DNA of 20,111 nt from an uncultured Clostridium sp. (lineage in GTDB: Bacteria > Bacillota > Clostridia > Clostridiales > Clostridiaceae): positions 1-20,111 of the forward strand of contig NZ_CAKVKB010000061.1 in the NCBI RefSeq assembly GCF_934754915.1, given 5' to 3'. Numbering within the stretch: position 1 is the stretch's first letter; every line of letters begins with the position of its first letter. The notes under the pieces are model-generated. The model was given only the letters and a program-made list of their open reading frames with translations. It was not told the origin of the DNA and searched no databases. The position numbers and the translations under genes are program-made. Shown here piece by piece: positions 6,702 through 14,491 of the stretch.

Positions 6702-7349
6702 ATGAAGTTTTTTTTAGATACAGCAAATGTTGAACATATTAAAGAAGCTAATGAAATGGGAGTTATTTGTGGAGTAACAACAAATCCATCATTAATAGCA
6801 AAAGAAGGTAGAGATTTTAATGAAGTTATTAAAGAAATAACAGAAATAGTAGACGGGCCAATAAGTGGTGAAGTTGTAAGTGAAGATGCGGAAGGAATGA
6901 TTCAAGAAGGAAGAAAAATTGCAGCTATTCATGAAAATATGATAGTTAAAATTCCTATGACAGCTGAAGGACTTAAAGCAGTAAAAGTTTTATCACATGA
7001 AGGAATAAAAACAAATGTAACATTAATATTTTCTGCCAATCAAGCACTTCTTGCAGCAAATGCAGGAGCAACTTATGTGAGTCCGTTTCTTGGAAGAATA
7101 GATGATATCTCAATGGTTGGTATGAATCTTGTATCTGATATATCAGAAATATTCTCAATACATGGCATTGAAACAGAAATAATTGCAGCAAGTGTAAGAA
7201 ATCCAATACATGTAATTGAAGCAGCAAAGGCAGGTGCAGATATAGCAACAATTCCATTTAATCTATTACAGCAGATGATTAAGCATCCATTGACTGATCA
7301 AGGATTAGAGAAGTTTAAAGCAGACTGGGCAGCAGCATTTGGAAAATAA
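6702..7349 (+). CDS. fsa: Transaldolase / fructose-6-phosphate aldolase family enzyme
   Basis: A 215-residue class I aldolase of the small transaldolase (TalC/FSA) subfamily, acting on fructose 6-phosphate and related sugars in the non-oxidative pentose phosphate pathway. Visible features: MKFFLDTANVEHIKEA; GVTTNPSL; the Schiff-base lysine Lys83 in IVKIPMT; NVTLIFSANQALLAANAGATYVSPFLGRIDD; and C-terminal AGADIATIPF with WAAAFGK. The residue aligned with Tyr131 of E. coli FsaA is Phe129. From memory, Tyr favours aldolase and Phe favours transaldolase activity, so I lean to transaldolase despite the common fsa label. The start at 6702 has AGGAAGGA 7 bases upstream and is the family's conserved N terminus. 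Monocistronic with its own terminator. Confidence 0.93.
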   Translation: MKFFLDTANVEHIKEANEMGVICGVTTNPSLIAKEGRDFNEVIKEITEIVDGPISGEVVSEDAEGMIQEGRKIAAIHENMIVKIPMTAEGLKAVKVLSHEGIKTNVTLIFSANQALLAANAGATYVSPFLGRIDDISMVGMNLVSDISEIFSIHGIETEIIAASVRNPIHVIEAAKAGADIATIPFNLLQQMIKHPLTDQGLEKFKADWAAAFGK

Positions 7350-7360
7350 TAAAATCATTT

Positions 7361-7406
7361 AATGCAGATAAGTTTAATTTATTATCGAACTTATCTGCAT
7401 TTTTTA
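7361..7406 (+). terminator. Strong rho-independent terminator
   Basis: A 14-bp perfect stem (AATGCAGATAAGTT 7361-7374 with AACTTATCTGCATT 7388-7401) and a 13-base loop are followed by TTTTT. It ends the transaldolase transcript. Confidence 0.92.
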
Positions 7407-7458
7407 ATACAGGCACTATAAAAACAAGCGTGATATTTTTTTACATATTATTCAGAGA

Positions 7459-7560
7459 ATGGAACAAAGGGACAACGAACAGGCAGAAAGTCATGATATG
7501 CCAGAGGGAAACATAGGAGAGATTATGGAAAAGTATAAGAAAGCATCATTGGAAAAGTGA
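7459..7560 (+). pseudogene. Possible C-terminal gene remnant or 33-residue ORF
   Basis: The frame beginning MEQRDNEQAESHDMPEG and ending IMEKYKKASLEK reads like the charged C terminus of a normal protein and is less AT-rich than its surroundings. It stays open upstream to about 7408 (HYKNKRDIFLHIIQR). There is no convincing ribosome site before the ATG at 7459. I cannot name the parent family; a degraded gene end is more likely than a functional small protein. Confidence 0.3.
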
Positions 7561-7609
7561 TATGCTATATTTTAACAATGAGTCATATTTTATGTAAAAA
7601 ATTAATATA

Positions 7610-7641
7610 TTGACAGGAAATACTGTTAGTATTAGTATAAT
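7610..7641 (+). promoter_or_regulatory. Promoter with internal dyad, upstream of the methyltransferase leader
   Basis: A perfect TTGACA at 7610-7615 is followed by TAGTAT at 7633-7638 (17-base spacer), overlapping TATAAT at 7636-7641 (20-base spacer). Between the two boxes lies the dyad AATACT-GTT-AGTATT at 7619-7633, suitably placed for a repressor or a MerR-type activator. No regulator for it is identified here. Confidence 0.65.
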
Positions 7642-7676
7642 ATTATAGTAGTGTGAGTATTAGAAAGGAGAACGAA

Positions 7677-7694
7677 ATGAAGATAACAGATTAA
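7677..7694 (+). CDS. Five-codon leader ORF (MKITD)
   Basis: ATG AAG ATA ACA GAT TAA begins 6 bases after a strong AAAGGAG (7664-7670). A good ribosome site on a five-codon frame, followed by a structured 200-base leader with a terminator, suggests a regulatory leader peptide rather than a protein. It could instead be the start of a gene since deleted. Confidence 0.4.
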   Translation: MKITD

Positions 7695-7773
7695 TTTTTT
7701 TATTATATTTTCAAATTAAGGTGAATCCTTATTTGTCATGGGAAAATTTATAGCTGAATATATATTCATTTAT

Positions 7774-7902
7774 GTTCTTCAAATTTGAATAAAATATGTG
7801 TTTAGAATTACTAGTGCCAGTAATAAATATTACTTTATATATTTTTTGTGTATGTGTTGAAGAACTGTAAATGATAGATTTATCATTTGTGGTTCTTTTA
7901 TT
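7774..7902 (+). promoter_or_regulatory. Attenuator: antiterminator/terminator pair
   Basis: The terminator is a 16-bp stem (7861-7876 with 7881-7896, including three consecutive G-U pairs) with loop GATT, then TTTATTATTTT. GTTCTTCAA at 7774-7782 is perfectly complementary to TTGAAGAAC at 7857-7865, which overlaps the left arm of the terminator, so the two folds exclude each other. A smaller hairpin (7712-7735, AAGG/CCTT core) lies between the leader ORF and this pair. Together with the TTGACA promoter this has the form of a transcription attenuator. Confidence 0.55.
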
Positions 7903-8199
7903 ATTTTAAATTATTTAGTATCTAAAAGTATATTATTAGAGGCAGTGAAAATAAGGAACAGCTTTTAATATGGATTTTCGCAATTAGGTTAATTTGAACT
8001 ATATAAATTGAAAAGTGTTAAAATTAAACTGTTTTTTGGTAGAAATAAAGGTTAACTATAGGTAATATTATAACATATAAGTTAGAAGAAACTAACTTAA
8101 AAATCAGTTTAGAAAAGTTCTTAAATATGTTGAAAGGAGATATAAAAAAACAATAAAAATCAGATAGATAATTTGTATTAGAATAAAGGAGAATTGAAT

Positions 8200-9000
8200 A
8201 TGAAAGCAAAATTAACAGGAGTTTCAGAAACTTTATTGATACCTTTATGGGCAAGAGCAAGTGAAACAGTTCGTAGTGATTCTATAATAAAGGATAATAA
8301 AGCTGTTGAGATGGTAAAAAAAATAGACTATGATTTTTCAAAATTTGAAAATGGATGGATGTCACAGACAGGAGTTTCAGTAAGGACTAAGATTTTTGAT
8401 GATGAAATAAAAAAGTTTATAAGTAAATATCCTGATGCTGTAATTATAAATATAGGATGTGGTTTAGATACAAGATTTGAAAGAATTGATAATGGAAAAA
8501 TAACATGGTATGATCTAGACTTACCAGAATCAATTGAAGTCAGAAAAAAGTTTTTTGAAGAAAGTGACAGGTATAAAATGATTGCAAAATCAGTTTTAGA
8601 TAATTCATGGACCAGATATGTGTCTAGAAAAGATAAAAAACTTCTTGTAATGGCAGAAGGAATATTGATGTATTTTTCAAAGGATGAAGTAATTAAAATG
8701 TTTGATATATTAAAAGATGAATTTAGAACATTTAAATTTCTTGGTGAGATATCAGCACCATTTGTAGTTAAAAATTCTAAGAAACATGAAACAGTAAAAA
8801 AAATAAATTCTAATGCTGTATTTAAATGGGGAATAAAAAATGCAAAAGAACTGGAGACGTATAGATCTTATATAAAGGTTATTGATGAATGGAATTTCTT
8901 TGATTTTAATAAACCAAGGTGGAGGTTTATGGGTAAACTTAGTATTTTTCCATTTATAAAGAATATGAATAATAGAATTGTAGATTTAGAAATAAAATAA
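8200..9000 (+). CDS. Leucine-carboxyl-methyltransferase-like SAM-dependent methyltransferase
   Basis: A 266-residue class I methyltransferase of the LCM/TcmP-like family (COG3315), which methylates carboxyl or hydroxyl groups of small molecules or proteins; substrate unknown. The SAM-binding motif I is VIINIGCGLDTRFE (81-94), the acidic loop after strand 2 is WYDLDLPE (103-110), and AEGILMYF (152-159) is the family's conserved motif. The N-terminal LTGVSETLLIPLWARASETVR is also typical of the family. The start at 8200 has AAAGGAG at 8185-8191; an in-frame TTG at 8194 is less likely. It may be the target of the attenuator 300 bases upstream. No biosynthetic partner genes are adjacent. Confidence 0.88.
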   Translation: MKAKLTGVSETLLIPLWARASETVRSDSIIKDNKAVEMVKKIDYDFSKFENGWMSQTGVSVRTKIFDDEIKKFISKYPDAVIINIGCGLDTRFERIDNGKITWYDLDLPESIEVRKKFFEESDRYKMIAKSVLDNSWTRYVSRKDKKLLVMAEGILMYFSKDEVIKMFDILKDEFRTFKFLGEISAPFVVKNSKKHETVKKINSNAVFKWGIKNAKELETYRSYIKVIDEWNFFDFNKPRWRFMGKLSIFPFIKNMNNRIVDLEIK

Positions 9001-9001
9001 T

Positions 9002-9058
9002 AAAAAAGATTAAAGAATATATTTTTTATAAAATTAAAATATTCTTTAATCTTTTTTT
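9002..9058 (+). terminator. Strong rho-independent terminator after the methyltransferase gene
   Basis: A 19-bp perfect stem (9002-9020 with 9039-9057, core GATTAAAGAATAT/ATATTCTTTAATC) runs into a seven-T tract. The A-rich left arm means it could also terminate minus-strand transcripts. Confidence 0.88.
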
Positions 9059-9107
9059 AATCATTATATTCTTTTTTATATATGTAAATTATAGTAAGAT
9101 ATTATAT

Positions 9108-9359
9108 AATGAGGAAAGTTTGAAAGTATTATTGGACGATTTTACAGATACATCAAAGGCTGTAAGAGTACATATAATAGAACTTTTAGAAGAATCATCA
9201 GAGTATTTTGATAAAATTTTACTAAAACTCAAGGCAAAAAAACAAGGAGAGAGAGAAGTTGCTGCAAGGGGTATAGGAAAATGGCTTGAAAATCCCAAGG
9301 TTGATGATGAAATTAAGGAAAAAATTAATGAAAGTTTAAAGGACTTAAAGTGTGTTTAA
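9108..9359 (+). pseudogene. Truncated HEAT-repeat protein fragment
   Basis: A frame reading NEESLKVLLDDFTDTSKAVR, then a helix (VHIIELLEESSEYFDKILLKLK) and REVAARGIGKWLENPKV, looks like one to two HEAT/ARM-type helical repeats from the interior of a large repeat protein. The frame stays open upstream of the first plausible start (TTG at 9120), and a terminator lies immediately 5', so the front has been lost. GAGGAAAG sits too close to the TTG to be a good ribosome site. The product would be 79 residues if made. The parent may be the large HEAT/WGR (MolR-like) proteins of clostridia, but this is a recollection of style, not a match. Confidence 0.5.
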
Positions 9360-9373
9360 ATTTAAAGTATAAT
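9345..9373 (+). promoter_or_regulatory. Candidate promoter of the AraC-family gene
   Basis: A perfect TATAAT at 9368-9373 lies 17 bases after a weak TTAAAG at 9345-9350. The weak -35 box would suit an activator-dependent or autoregulated promoter. Confidence 0.35.
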
Positions 9374-9410
9374 AAATTGCAGTAAAAATCTAGAAAGGTG
9401 GTTTTATCAA

Positions 9411-10397
9411 ATGTTTGATTTATATAAATCAGATTTTGTTGAAGATGCATCATTTGAAGTGGTTAAGGAAGGAAACTGTACCATAATTAAAATTTCTGAT
9501 GAAACTGGTGATGGTGTCATGACAGAATATGAACTGTTTGAGGGAGTGAGCATTTCATATAATGATTTTCATATGCATTTTTGCAAATCAACTTTAGAAG
9601 TTAAATCTGATATTTTATGTATTGATCATTGTAAAGAGGGCAAAGTAGAACATAATATAAAGGATGATGTTTTTGCATATACAGGAACTGGAGATTTAAA
9701 GATTGATACAAGGAAAAATCACAAAGGAGATATGATATTTCCTCTAAATCATTATCATGGAATAACCATATACATAGATATTGATAAAGCCAATAAGTCA
9801 TTGAAGGAAGCGTTTCCGTATTTTGAAATAAATATAAAAGAATTAAAAAATAAATTCTGTCCATATGATAAGCCATATATTATCTCTAATTTAGATTCTA
9901 TTAAACATATATTTCATGAATTATATTCTGTACCTAAAAAAATACGCAGACGCTATATGATTTTAAAAGTGTTAGAAATTTTGTTGTTTTTAGAAGCATT
10001 AGAAATAACAGAAGAAAAAAAAGAGCCTATTTATTTTTATAAAACACAGGTGGAAAAAGTAAAAGCAATGCATGAATTCATGATTGAACATTTAGATAAA
10101 CATTATACTTTAAATGAATTATCTGAAAAGTTTAATATATCCTTAACCATAATGAAAAAATGTTTTAAAAGTATTTATGGAGATTCTATATTTTCATATA
10201 TGAGGACATACAAGATGAATCAGGCAGCTGTATATCTTAAGACAAGAAAAGATTTAAATATTTGTGATATTGCAGGAATTTTAGGATATGAAAGCCCTGG
10301 AAAGTTTTCAACAGCATTTAAAAATGTTATTGGAATAACCCCATTTGATTATAAGAAAAAAACATTTAGAGGTGACTGCTGCTTAAAAAATATTTAA
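9411..10397 (+). CDS. AraC-family transcriptional regulator (PchR/YbtA-like context)
   Basis: A 328-residue regulator. Residues 1-200 form an N-terminal sensor region with no motif I can name. Residues about 225-322 are a typical AraC double helix-turn-helix: YTLNELSEKFNISLTIMKKCFKSIYGDSIFSYMRTYKMNQAAVYL, then NICDIAGILGYESPGKFSTAFKNVIGITPFDYKK. AGAAAGGTGG precedes the ATG. It lies 95 bases before two ABC half-transporters, with a Fur-box-like site in the gap. AraC regulators paired with such exporter-type transporters often sense siderophores and activate their uptake genes (YbtA, PchR). The ligand here is inferred, not shown. Confidence 0.88.
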   Translation: MFDLYKSDFVEDASFEVVKEGNCTIIKISDETGDGVMTEYELFEGVSISYNDFHMHFCKSTLEVKSDILCIDHCKEGKVEHNIKDDVFAYTGTGDLKIDTRKNHKGDMIFPLNHYHGITIYIDIDKANKSLKEAFPYFEINIKELKNKFCPYDKPYIISNLDSIKHIFHELYSVPKKIRRRYMILKVLEILLFLEALEITEEKKEPIYFYKTQVEKVKAMHEFMIEHLDKHYTLNELSEKFNISLTIMKKCFKSIYGDSIFSYMRTYKMNQAAVYLKTRKDLNICDIAGILGYESPGKFSTAFKNVIGITPFDYKKKTFRGDCCLKNI

Positions 10398-10447
10398 ATG
10401 GATTTTCAATTGGAGCATTAATAGAAAAAAAGAGCAGAAAATATAGT

Positions 10448-10462
10448 TGAATATGATTATCA
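10448..10462 (+). promoter_or_regulatory. Fur-box-like operator before the ABC pair
   Basis: TGAATATGATTATCA matches the 7-1-7 Fur motif TGATAATnATTATCA at 12 of 14 defined positions, with the right half perfect. It ends 30 bases before the first ABC gene, where it could repress transcription when iron is plentiful. No clear -35/-10 pair was identified beside it. Confidence 0.55.
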
Positions 10463-10492
10463 TTAGAAATATAGAAAGGATGGTAATTATAT

Positions 10493-12265
10493 ATGAATAA
10501 TAAAAAAGATAAGCCATTAAAATTATTATTAAGCTGGGCAGAAAAAGACAAATACTATTTATATGGCTCGGTATTATGCTCTCTTATCAGTGGGATAAGT
10601 GCAATGATTCCATATGTCTGTATTTATAGAGTCATTGAGGTTATTTTAAAAGGAAACATTGATTTTTCTGTATCTGTAATTGTAGATAATTTAATCATTA
10701 TAGCAGTTTCAATTTTCATCAGATACATAACATTTGCTTCATCAGTAGTGTTATCTCATAAAGGAGCATATAAAACCTTATTTAGAGTAAGATGTATGGT
10801 TAATAATCATTTATCCAAAATACCTTTAGGATATTTGAATGAAAAAGGAACTGGTGAAATTAAAAAAATATTAAATGAAGATATTGAAAAGCTGGAATTA
10901 TTTTTAGCTCATCATATTCCTGAACTTGTAATGTATGCCAGTGGTCCTGTTGTAATATTTATTTATCTATGCACTGTAAATATTAAGCTTGCTTTAGTGT
11001 CAATTATTCCTATACCTTTAGCACTTCTTTGTCAGATTTTTATGTTCTGGGGAGTTGGAGGACTTCTTGATGATATGAATAAATCCCTTTCTGATTTAAA
11101 TTCTACAATGATTGAATATATAAGCGGAATGAGAATTATTAAAGCTTTTAACATGGAAAGCATGTCGTTTAACAAATACTGTGAAGCAATAGATGAACAG
11201 CATTCTGTATGGAAAAGAATGTCTAAAAAAATGGGAGTACCTTTTGGAGTATTTGTGTTGGTTATAGAATGCGGGTTAGTTGTTATTGCTCCAATTGGTG
11301 GATTGATGTTTTTAAAAGGAACAATAAGCTTAACTACTTTTATTTTATTCCTATTTGTAGGAACTCTATATTTAACAGAACTTAGACCGCTTTTAGAACT
11401 TGGTTCAAATTTTGTTCAAGTATTAGGTGGAGTTAATAAGGTTAAAGAAATTCTCGATATACCGGTTTTTGCAAGCCAAAAGAGAGAGTTTCCTAAAAAA
11501 CATGATATTTCTTTAAAGAATGTATATTTTTCGTATGATGGCAAAAATGATGTTTTAAAAGATGTTAATATTCATATTAATCATGGAGAAAAAATTGCTA
11601 TTGTAGGAAAATCAGGTAATGGTAAAAGTACAATTGTTCAATTGATTTCAAGATTTTATGATATACAAAAAGGAGAAATTCTCATTGGAGGTACAAATAT
11701 TAAAGATATTGATTATGAAACTTTATTAGAAAACATATCAATAGTATTCCAAAAAACATTTTTAACAAAAGGTACTGTATTTGAAAATATAGCAATGGGG
11801 AAGGATGCATCCCTTGAAGAAGTACGTGAAGCAGCTAAAAAAGCTCAGATTGATGACTTTATTATGAATCTTCCTGACAAATATGATACTTTAGTTGGAA
11901 GCTATGGATCAAGATTTTCAGGGGGACAGAAGCAGAGAATAGCTATTGCCAGAGCAATATTAAAAAATTCTCCTATTCTTATTTTAGATGAGGCAACATC
12001 AGCTGCAGATCCAGAAAATCAGGTTGAAATAGATAAGGCAATCAATAATCTTTGCATTGGAAAAACTGTAATAATAGTAGCACACAGACTTGGAATAGTT
12101 ACGGGATGTGACAAGGTTGCTGTAGTTGAAAATAATACAATACAGAATATAGGAAAACATGAAGATGTATTGAAGGAAAATGAATATTATAGAAAATCAT
12201 GGAATGATTATAATAAAGCACGTAATATATCTTATGCTATTGTAGGCGGTGATTATGATGAGTAG
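10493..12265 (+). CDS. ABC half-transporter (TMD-NBD fusion), first of a pair
   Basis: A 590-residue exporter-fold ABC protein in the inner membrane. Residues about 20-310 hold the transmembrane domain. The nucleotide-binding domain has Walker A GKSGNGKS (372-379), Q-loop VFQKTF, signature FSGGQ (475-479), Walker B ILILDEATS with catalytic Glu500, and the H-loop HRL. The signature begins with Phe rather than the usual Leu. The next gene overlaps it and encodes a similar protein, so the two probably form a heterodimer. With the AraC regulator and Fur-like site, the arrangement resembles YbtPQ/IrtAB, which import ferri-siderophores despite their exporter fold. A drug exporter or peptide transporter is the alternative. 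Confidence 0.9.
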   Translation: MNNKKDKPLKLLLSWAEKDKYYLYGSVLCSLISGISAMIPYVCIYRVIEVILKGNIDFSVSVIVDNLIIIAVSIFIRYITFASSVVLSHKGAYKTLFRVRCMVNNHLSKIPLGYLNEKGTGEIKKILNEDIEKLELFLAHHIPELVMYASGPVVIFIYLCTVNIKLALVSIIPIPLALLCQIFMFWGVGGLLDDMNKSLSDLNSTMIEYISGMRIIKAFNMESMSFNKYCEAIDEQHSVWKRMSKKMGVPFGVFVLVIECGLVVIAPIGGLMFLKGTISLTTFILFLFVGTLYLTELRPLLELGSNFVQVLGGVNKVKEILDIPVFASQKREFPKKHDISLKNVYFSYDGKNDVLKDVNIHINHGEKIAIVGKSGNGKSTIVQLISRFYDIQKGEILIGGTNIKDIDYETLLENISIVFQKTFLTKGTVFENIAMGKDASLEEVREAAKKAQIDDFIMNLPDKYDTLVGSYGSRFSGGQKQRIAIARAILKNSPILILDEATSAADPENQVEIDKAINNLCIGKTVIIVAHRLGIVTGCDKVAVVENNTIQNIGKHEDVLKENEYYRKSWNDYNKARNISYAIVGGDYDE

Positions 12266-13964
12266 AGTAAAAGCAGTAAAGAAAAGCAGAAAGTTATATA
12301 TATGCATGGCATTGAATGTAATAGAAGGAATTATGTCTGGTTCAAATTTTACTATATTATATTTTTTGCTCAATGCAATCTTACAGAATGATCTTACAAG
12401 AGAAAAATTAATGAAGTATGCATCAATATTAGGAATAATATTTGTTTTAAGGCTTATAATATACAGCACAGCATATACAGGAGGTCATATTGCAGGTGCA
12501 GAAATTACAGAAAAAATAAGATTGTTCTTAGGTAACAAAATAAAAAAGATACCATTATCTAAGTTCACAAAAATAAAAACAGGCAAGTATATAAATGCAG
12601 TAACAACTGATACTTCTAATTACGAGAATATATTAACACATAAAATAGGAGATTTAGTAAGAAATATAACTCTTGTAATATTACTTATATTATTTATTGG
12701 ATATATGTATTTACCTGGAGGAATAATAATGTTTATTGGTGCAGCAATAATGTTTCCTGCATTATATTTCTCTAATATAATGGTAAAAAAATATGGGGTA
12801 TATAAAAATAAAATTATAAATGATAATGTAAGTAATGTTATTGAATATGTAACTGGAATACAGACTTTCAGAGCATATGGATTATGTGGGACAAAGAATG
12901 AAAATGTAACAGATTCCATGAGAAAGTATTCAGATGTAAGTTATTTATATGAAGCTAAAATAATACCAATAGCTGCTATTGAATCTATGATAGCAGGATT
13001 ATGCATTCCGGCAATGATTTTTGTTGGATATAATTCATTAATTAATGGAGATATAAGTATTTTGACATTAATCATGGTGATTATGATTCCATTATTTGAA
13101 GGCAAGCTTACATCAGCTATTTTTGTAGATTTTACATCATATAAGAATTTATCTATATCAAGAAATGCAATTGAAAAAGTAGCATGTGAAGAAGAAGAAA
13201 ATGAATCTAAAGAAAAATTTGAACCAGATAATTATAAAATAGAATTTAAAAATGTGTCATTTGGATATGAAGAAAATGAGATAGTTTTAAAAAATATAAG
13301 TTTTTCAGCAGAGAACCAAAAGCTTACTGCTATTGTAGGAGATTCTGGTTCAGGAAAATCAACAATATTAAATCTAATCTCAAAATATTACAATCCTATG
13401 GAAGGAACAATTAAAATAGGGAATTGTAATATAAATAATGTTGAAAGTACAAAAGTTTTAGACAAAATTTCACTTGTTGACCAAGATGTATTTTTATTTA
13501 ATGATACTGTAAAAAATAATATAAGATATGCAAGGCCGGATGCAACAGATGATGAGATTGTATTAGCATGTAAAGCAGCAAACTGCCATGAATTTATCAT
13601 GAAAATGAAAGATGGATATAATACTAATGTTGGGGAAAATGGAAATGCTTTATCAGGTGGTGAACGTCAGCGTTTATCAATTGCAAGAGCTATATTAAAA
13701 GATAGTCCTATACTTCTTCTTGATGAAGCAACAGCATCTCTTGATATTGAAAATGAAATTGCAGTAAAAAGTGCTATATTAAACTTATTAAAAAAGAAGA
13801 AGACAGTAATTATGATAGCTCATACTCTTTCAATTGTGAGAAATGCTGATAAGATATTAGTTATTTCAGATGGAAAAATAATTGAAGAAGGAAATCATGA
13901 GAAACTTTTAAATAATAAGGGAAAATACTATAAGATGTGGAATGCTGAAAAGGAACTTTATTAG
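12255..13964 (+). CDS. ABC half-transporter (TMD-NBD fusion), second of a pair
   Basis: A 569-residue partner of the preceding gene. The transmembrane domain spans roughly residues 15-300. The ATPase domain has Walker A GDSGSGKS from residue 362, the Q-loop VDQDVF, a canonical LSGGERQR signature, Walker B ILLLDEATASLD and H-loop AHT. Its catalytic motifs are intact. The start is taken at ATG 12255, with ATG 12258 equally possible. The GTG at 12249 overlaps the ribosome site AGGCGGTG at 12244-12251. The 11-base overlap with the upstream gene points to translational coupling and an equimolar heterodimer. Confidence 0.9.
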   Translation: MMSRVKAVKKSRKLYICMALNVIEGIMSGSNFTILYFLLNAILQNDLTREKLMKYASILGIIFVLRLIIYSTAYTGGHIAGAEITEKIRLFLGNKIKKIPLSKFTKIKTGKYINAVTTDTSNYENILTHKIGDLVRNITLVILLILFIGYMYLPGGIIMFIGAAIMFPALYFSNIMVKKYGVYKNKIINDNVSNVIEYVTGIQTFRAYGLCGTKNENVTDSMRKYSDVSYLYEAKIIPIAAIESMIAGLCIPAMIFVGYNSLINGDISILTLIMVIMIPLFEGKLTSAIFVDFTSYKNLSISRNAIEKVACEEEENESKEKFEPDNYKIEFKNVSFGYEENEIVLKNISFSAENQKLTAIVGDSGSGKSTILNLISKYYNPMEGTIKIGNCNINNVESTKVLDKISLVDQDVFLFNDTVKNNIRYARPDATDDEIVLACKAANCHEFIMKMKDGYNTNVGENGNALSGGERQRLSIARAILKDSPILLLDEATASLDIENEIAVKSAILNLLKKKKTVIMIAHTLSIVRNADKILVISDGKIIEEGNHEKLLNNKGKYYKMWNAEKELY

Positions 13965-13973
13965 TTAATTCTT

Positions 13974-14007
13974 TAAACTTATCAGTAAAGTTTACTTGAT
14001 TTTTATA
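13974..14007 (+). terminator. Weak candidate terminator after the ABC pair
   Basis: TAAACTT (13974-13980) pairs with AAGTTTA (13988-13994) around a 7-base loop, followed by CTTGATTTTTATA. The stem is short and AT-rich. Confidence 0.35.
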
Positions 14008-14033
14008 TTCCAATATATTTGATATGAACAAAA

Positions 14034-14062
14034 TTGACAATAAATTATTGATTAATAATATT
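14034..14062 (+). promoter_or_regulatory. Candidate promoter ahead of the long hairpin
   Basis: A perfect TTGACA at 14034-14039 with a 17-base spacer to AATATT at 14057-14062. If used, transcription would begin near 14070 and run directly into the hairpin at 14098-14208, giving a transcript of about 140 bases with no gene. Confidence 0.4.
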
Positions 14063-14097
14063 TTAGTTTGTTCATTTGTAACTAAAATTTAACAAAG

Positions 14098-14208
14098 GAA
14101 AACTGCAGCATCAGAGATTATATATTATGTAATATCTTCTGGTATCATTCTTTAAATTAGGAAGATGAAGATACTATATAATTTAATCTTTGAGCAGCAG
14201 TTTTTTTT
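14098..14208 (+). ncRNA. Large hairpin with T tract: small RNA or composite terminator
   Basis: AAAACTGC (14098-14105) pairs perfectly with GCAGTTTT at the 3' end. Inside, CAGAGATTA pairs with TAATCTTTG (one G-U), then TATAT with ATATA, then TATCTTC with GAAGATA, giving a nearly continuous long stem of about 105 bases that ends in eight T. No reading frame is evident. It may be a free small RNA, given the TTGACA-type promoter just upstream, or simply the terminator of the ABC operon. Confidence 0.45.
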
Positions 14209-14211
14209 ATT

Positions 14212-14296
14212 CTATATATATTTCAATTAACAATGTACAATGAAGGATGGAATTTTAGCAGAGATTTCTTTAATTGTTATAGAGTTTTATTATTAA
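14212..14296 (-). repeat. Dispersed intergenic repeat, copy C (inverted)
   Basis: On the minus strand it reads AATAATAAAACT, ATTAAAGAAATCTCTGCT, then CATTGTACATTGTTAATTG and AAATATATA. It lacks about 15 bases (the TTGTCAATT part) present in the other copies, and its hairpin is partly decayed (AAATCTC opposite AAAATT). Confidence 0.8.
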
Positions 14297-14330
14297 AACA
14301 CATATATGAAATTATATTTTTAGACAAGCT

Positions 14331-14417
14331 ATGGATAATTTTGAAAAAGCGCAGGAATACAGGAAATTAAAAGACTTTTCTGAACTGAAACTTAATCATA
14401 CCAATAGATTAACTTAG
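14331..14417 (+). pseudogene. 28-residue ORF, possible gene remnant
   Basis: The frame MDNFEKAQEYRKLKDFSEL to LNHTNRLT has protein-like composition and is less AT-rich than its flanks, but there is no ribosome site before the ATG and no family is recognisable. The frame is closed shortly upstream. A fragment of a lost gene seems likelier than a working small protein. Confidence 0.25.
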
Positions 14418-14450
14418 CATTTACACATATGGAAAATTTTTTGTAAAAAA

Positions 14451-14478
14451 TTAGTGAAATGTATTTACAAAGTATAAT
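14451..14478 (+). promoter_or_regulatory. Candidate promoter of the GntR/ABC operon
   Basis: A perfect TATAAT at 14473-14478 with a poor -35 (TTAGTG 14451-14456, 16-base spacer). Confidence 0.45.
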
Positions 14479-14491
14479 AGAAGTGATAATA

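Noticed and set aside
6973..7257. Minus-strand 94-codon ORF
   Set aside because: Leu/His-rich shadow of the transaldolase gene.
8050..8154. Plus-strand frame ending KISLEKFLNMLKGDIKKQ
   Set aside because: It looks protein-like, but 35 open codons in such AT-rich DNA are expected by chance and there is no start signal; could be a decayed gene end.
8024..8260. Minus-strand 78-codon ORF
   Set aside because: Low-complexity Leu/Ile/Phe/Tyr composition antisense to AT-rich leader DNA and the methyltransferase start; no ribosome site or motif.
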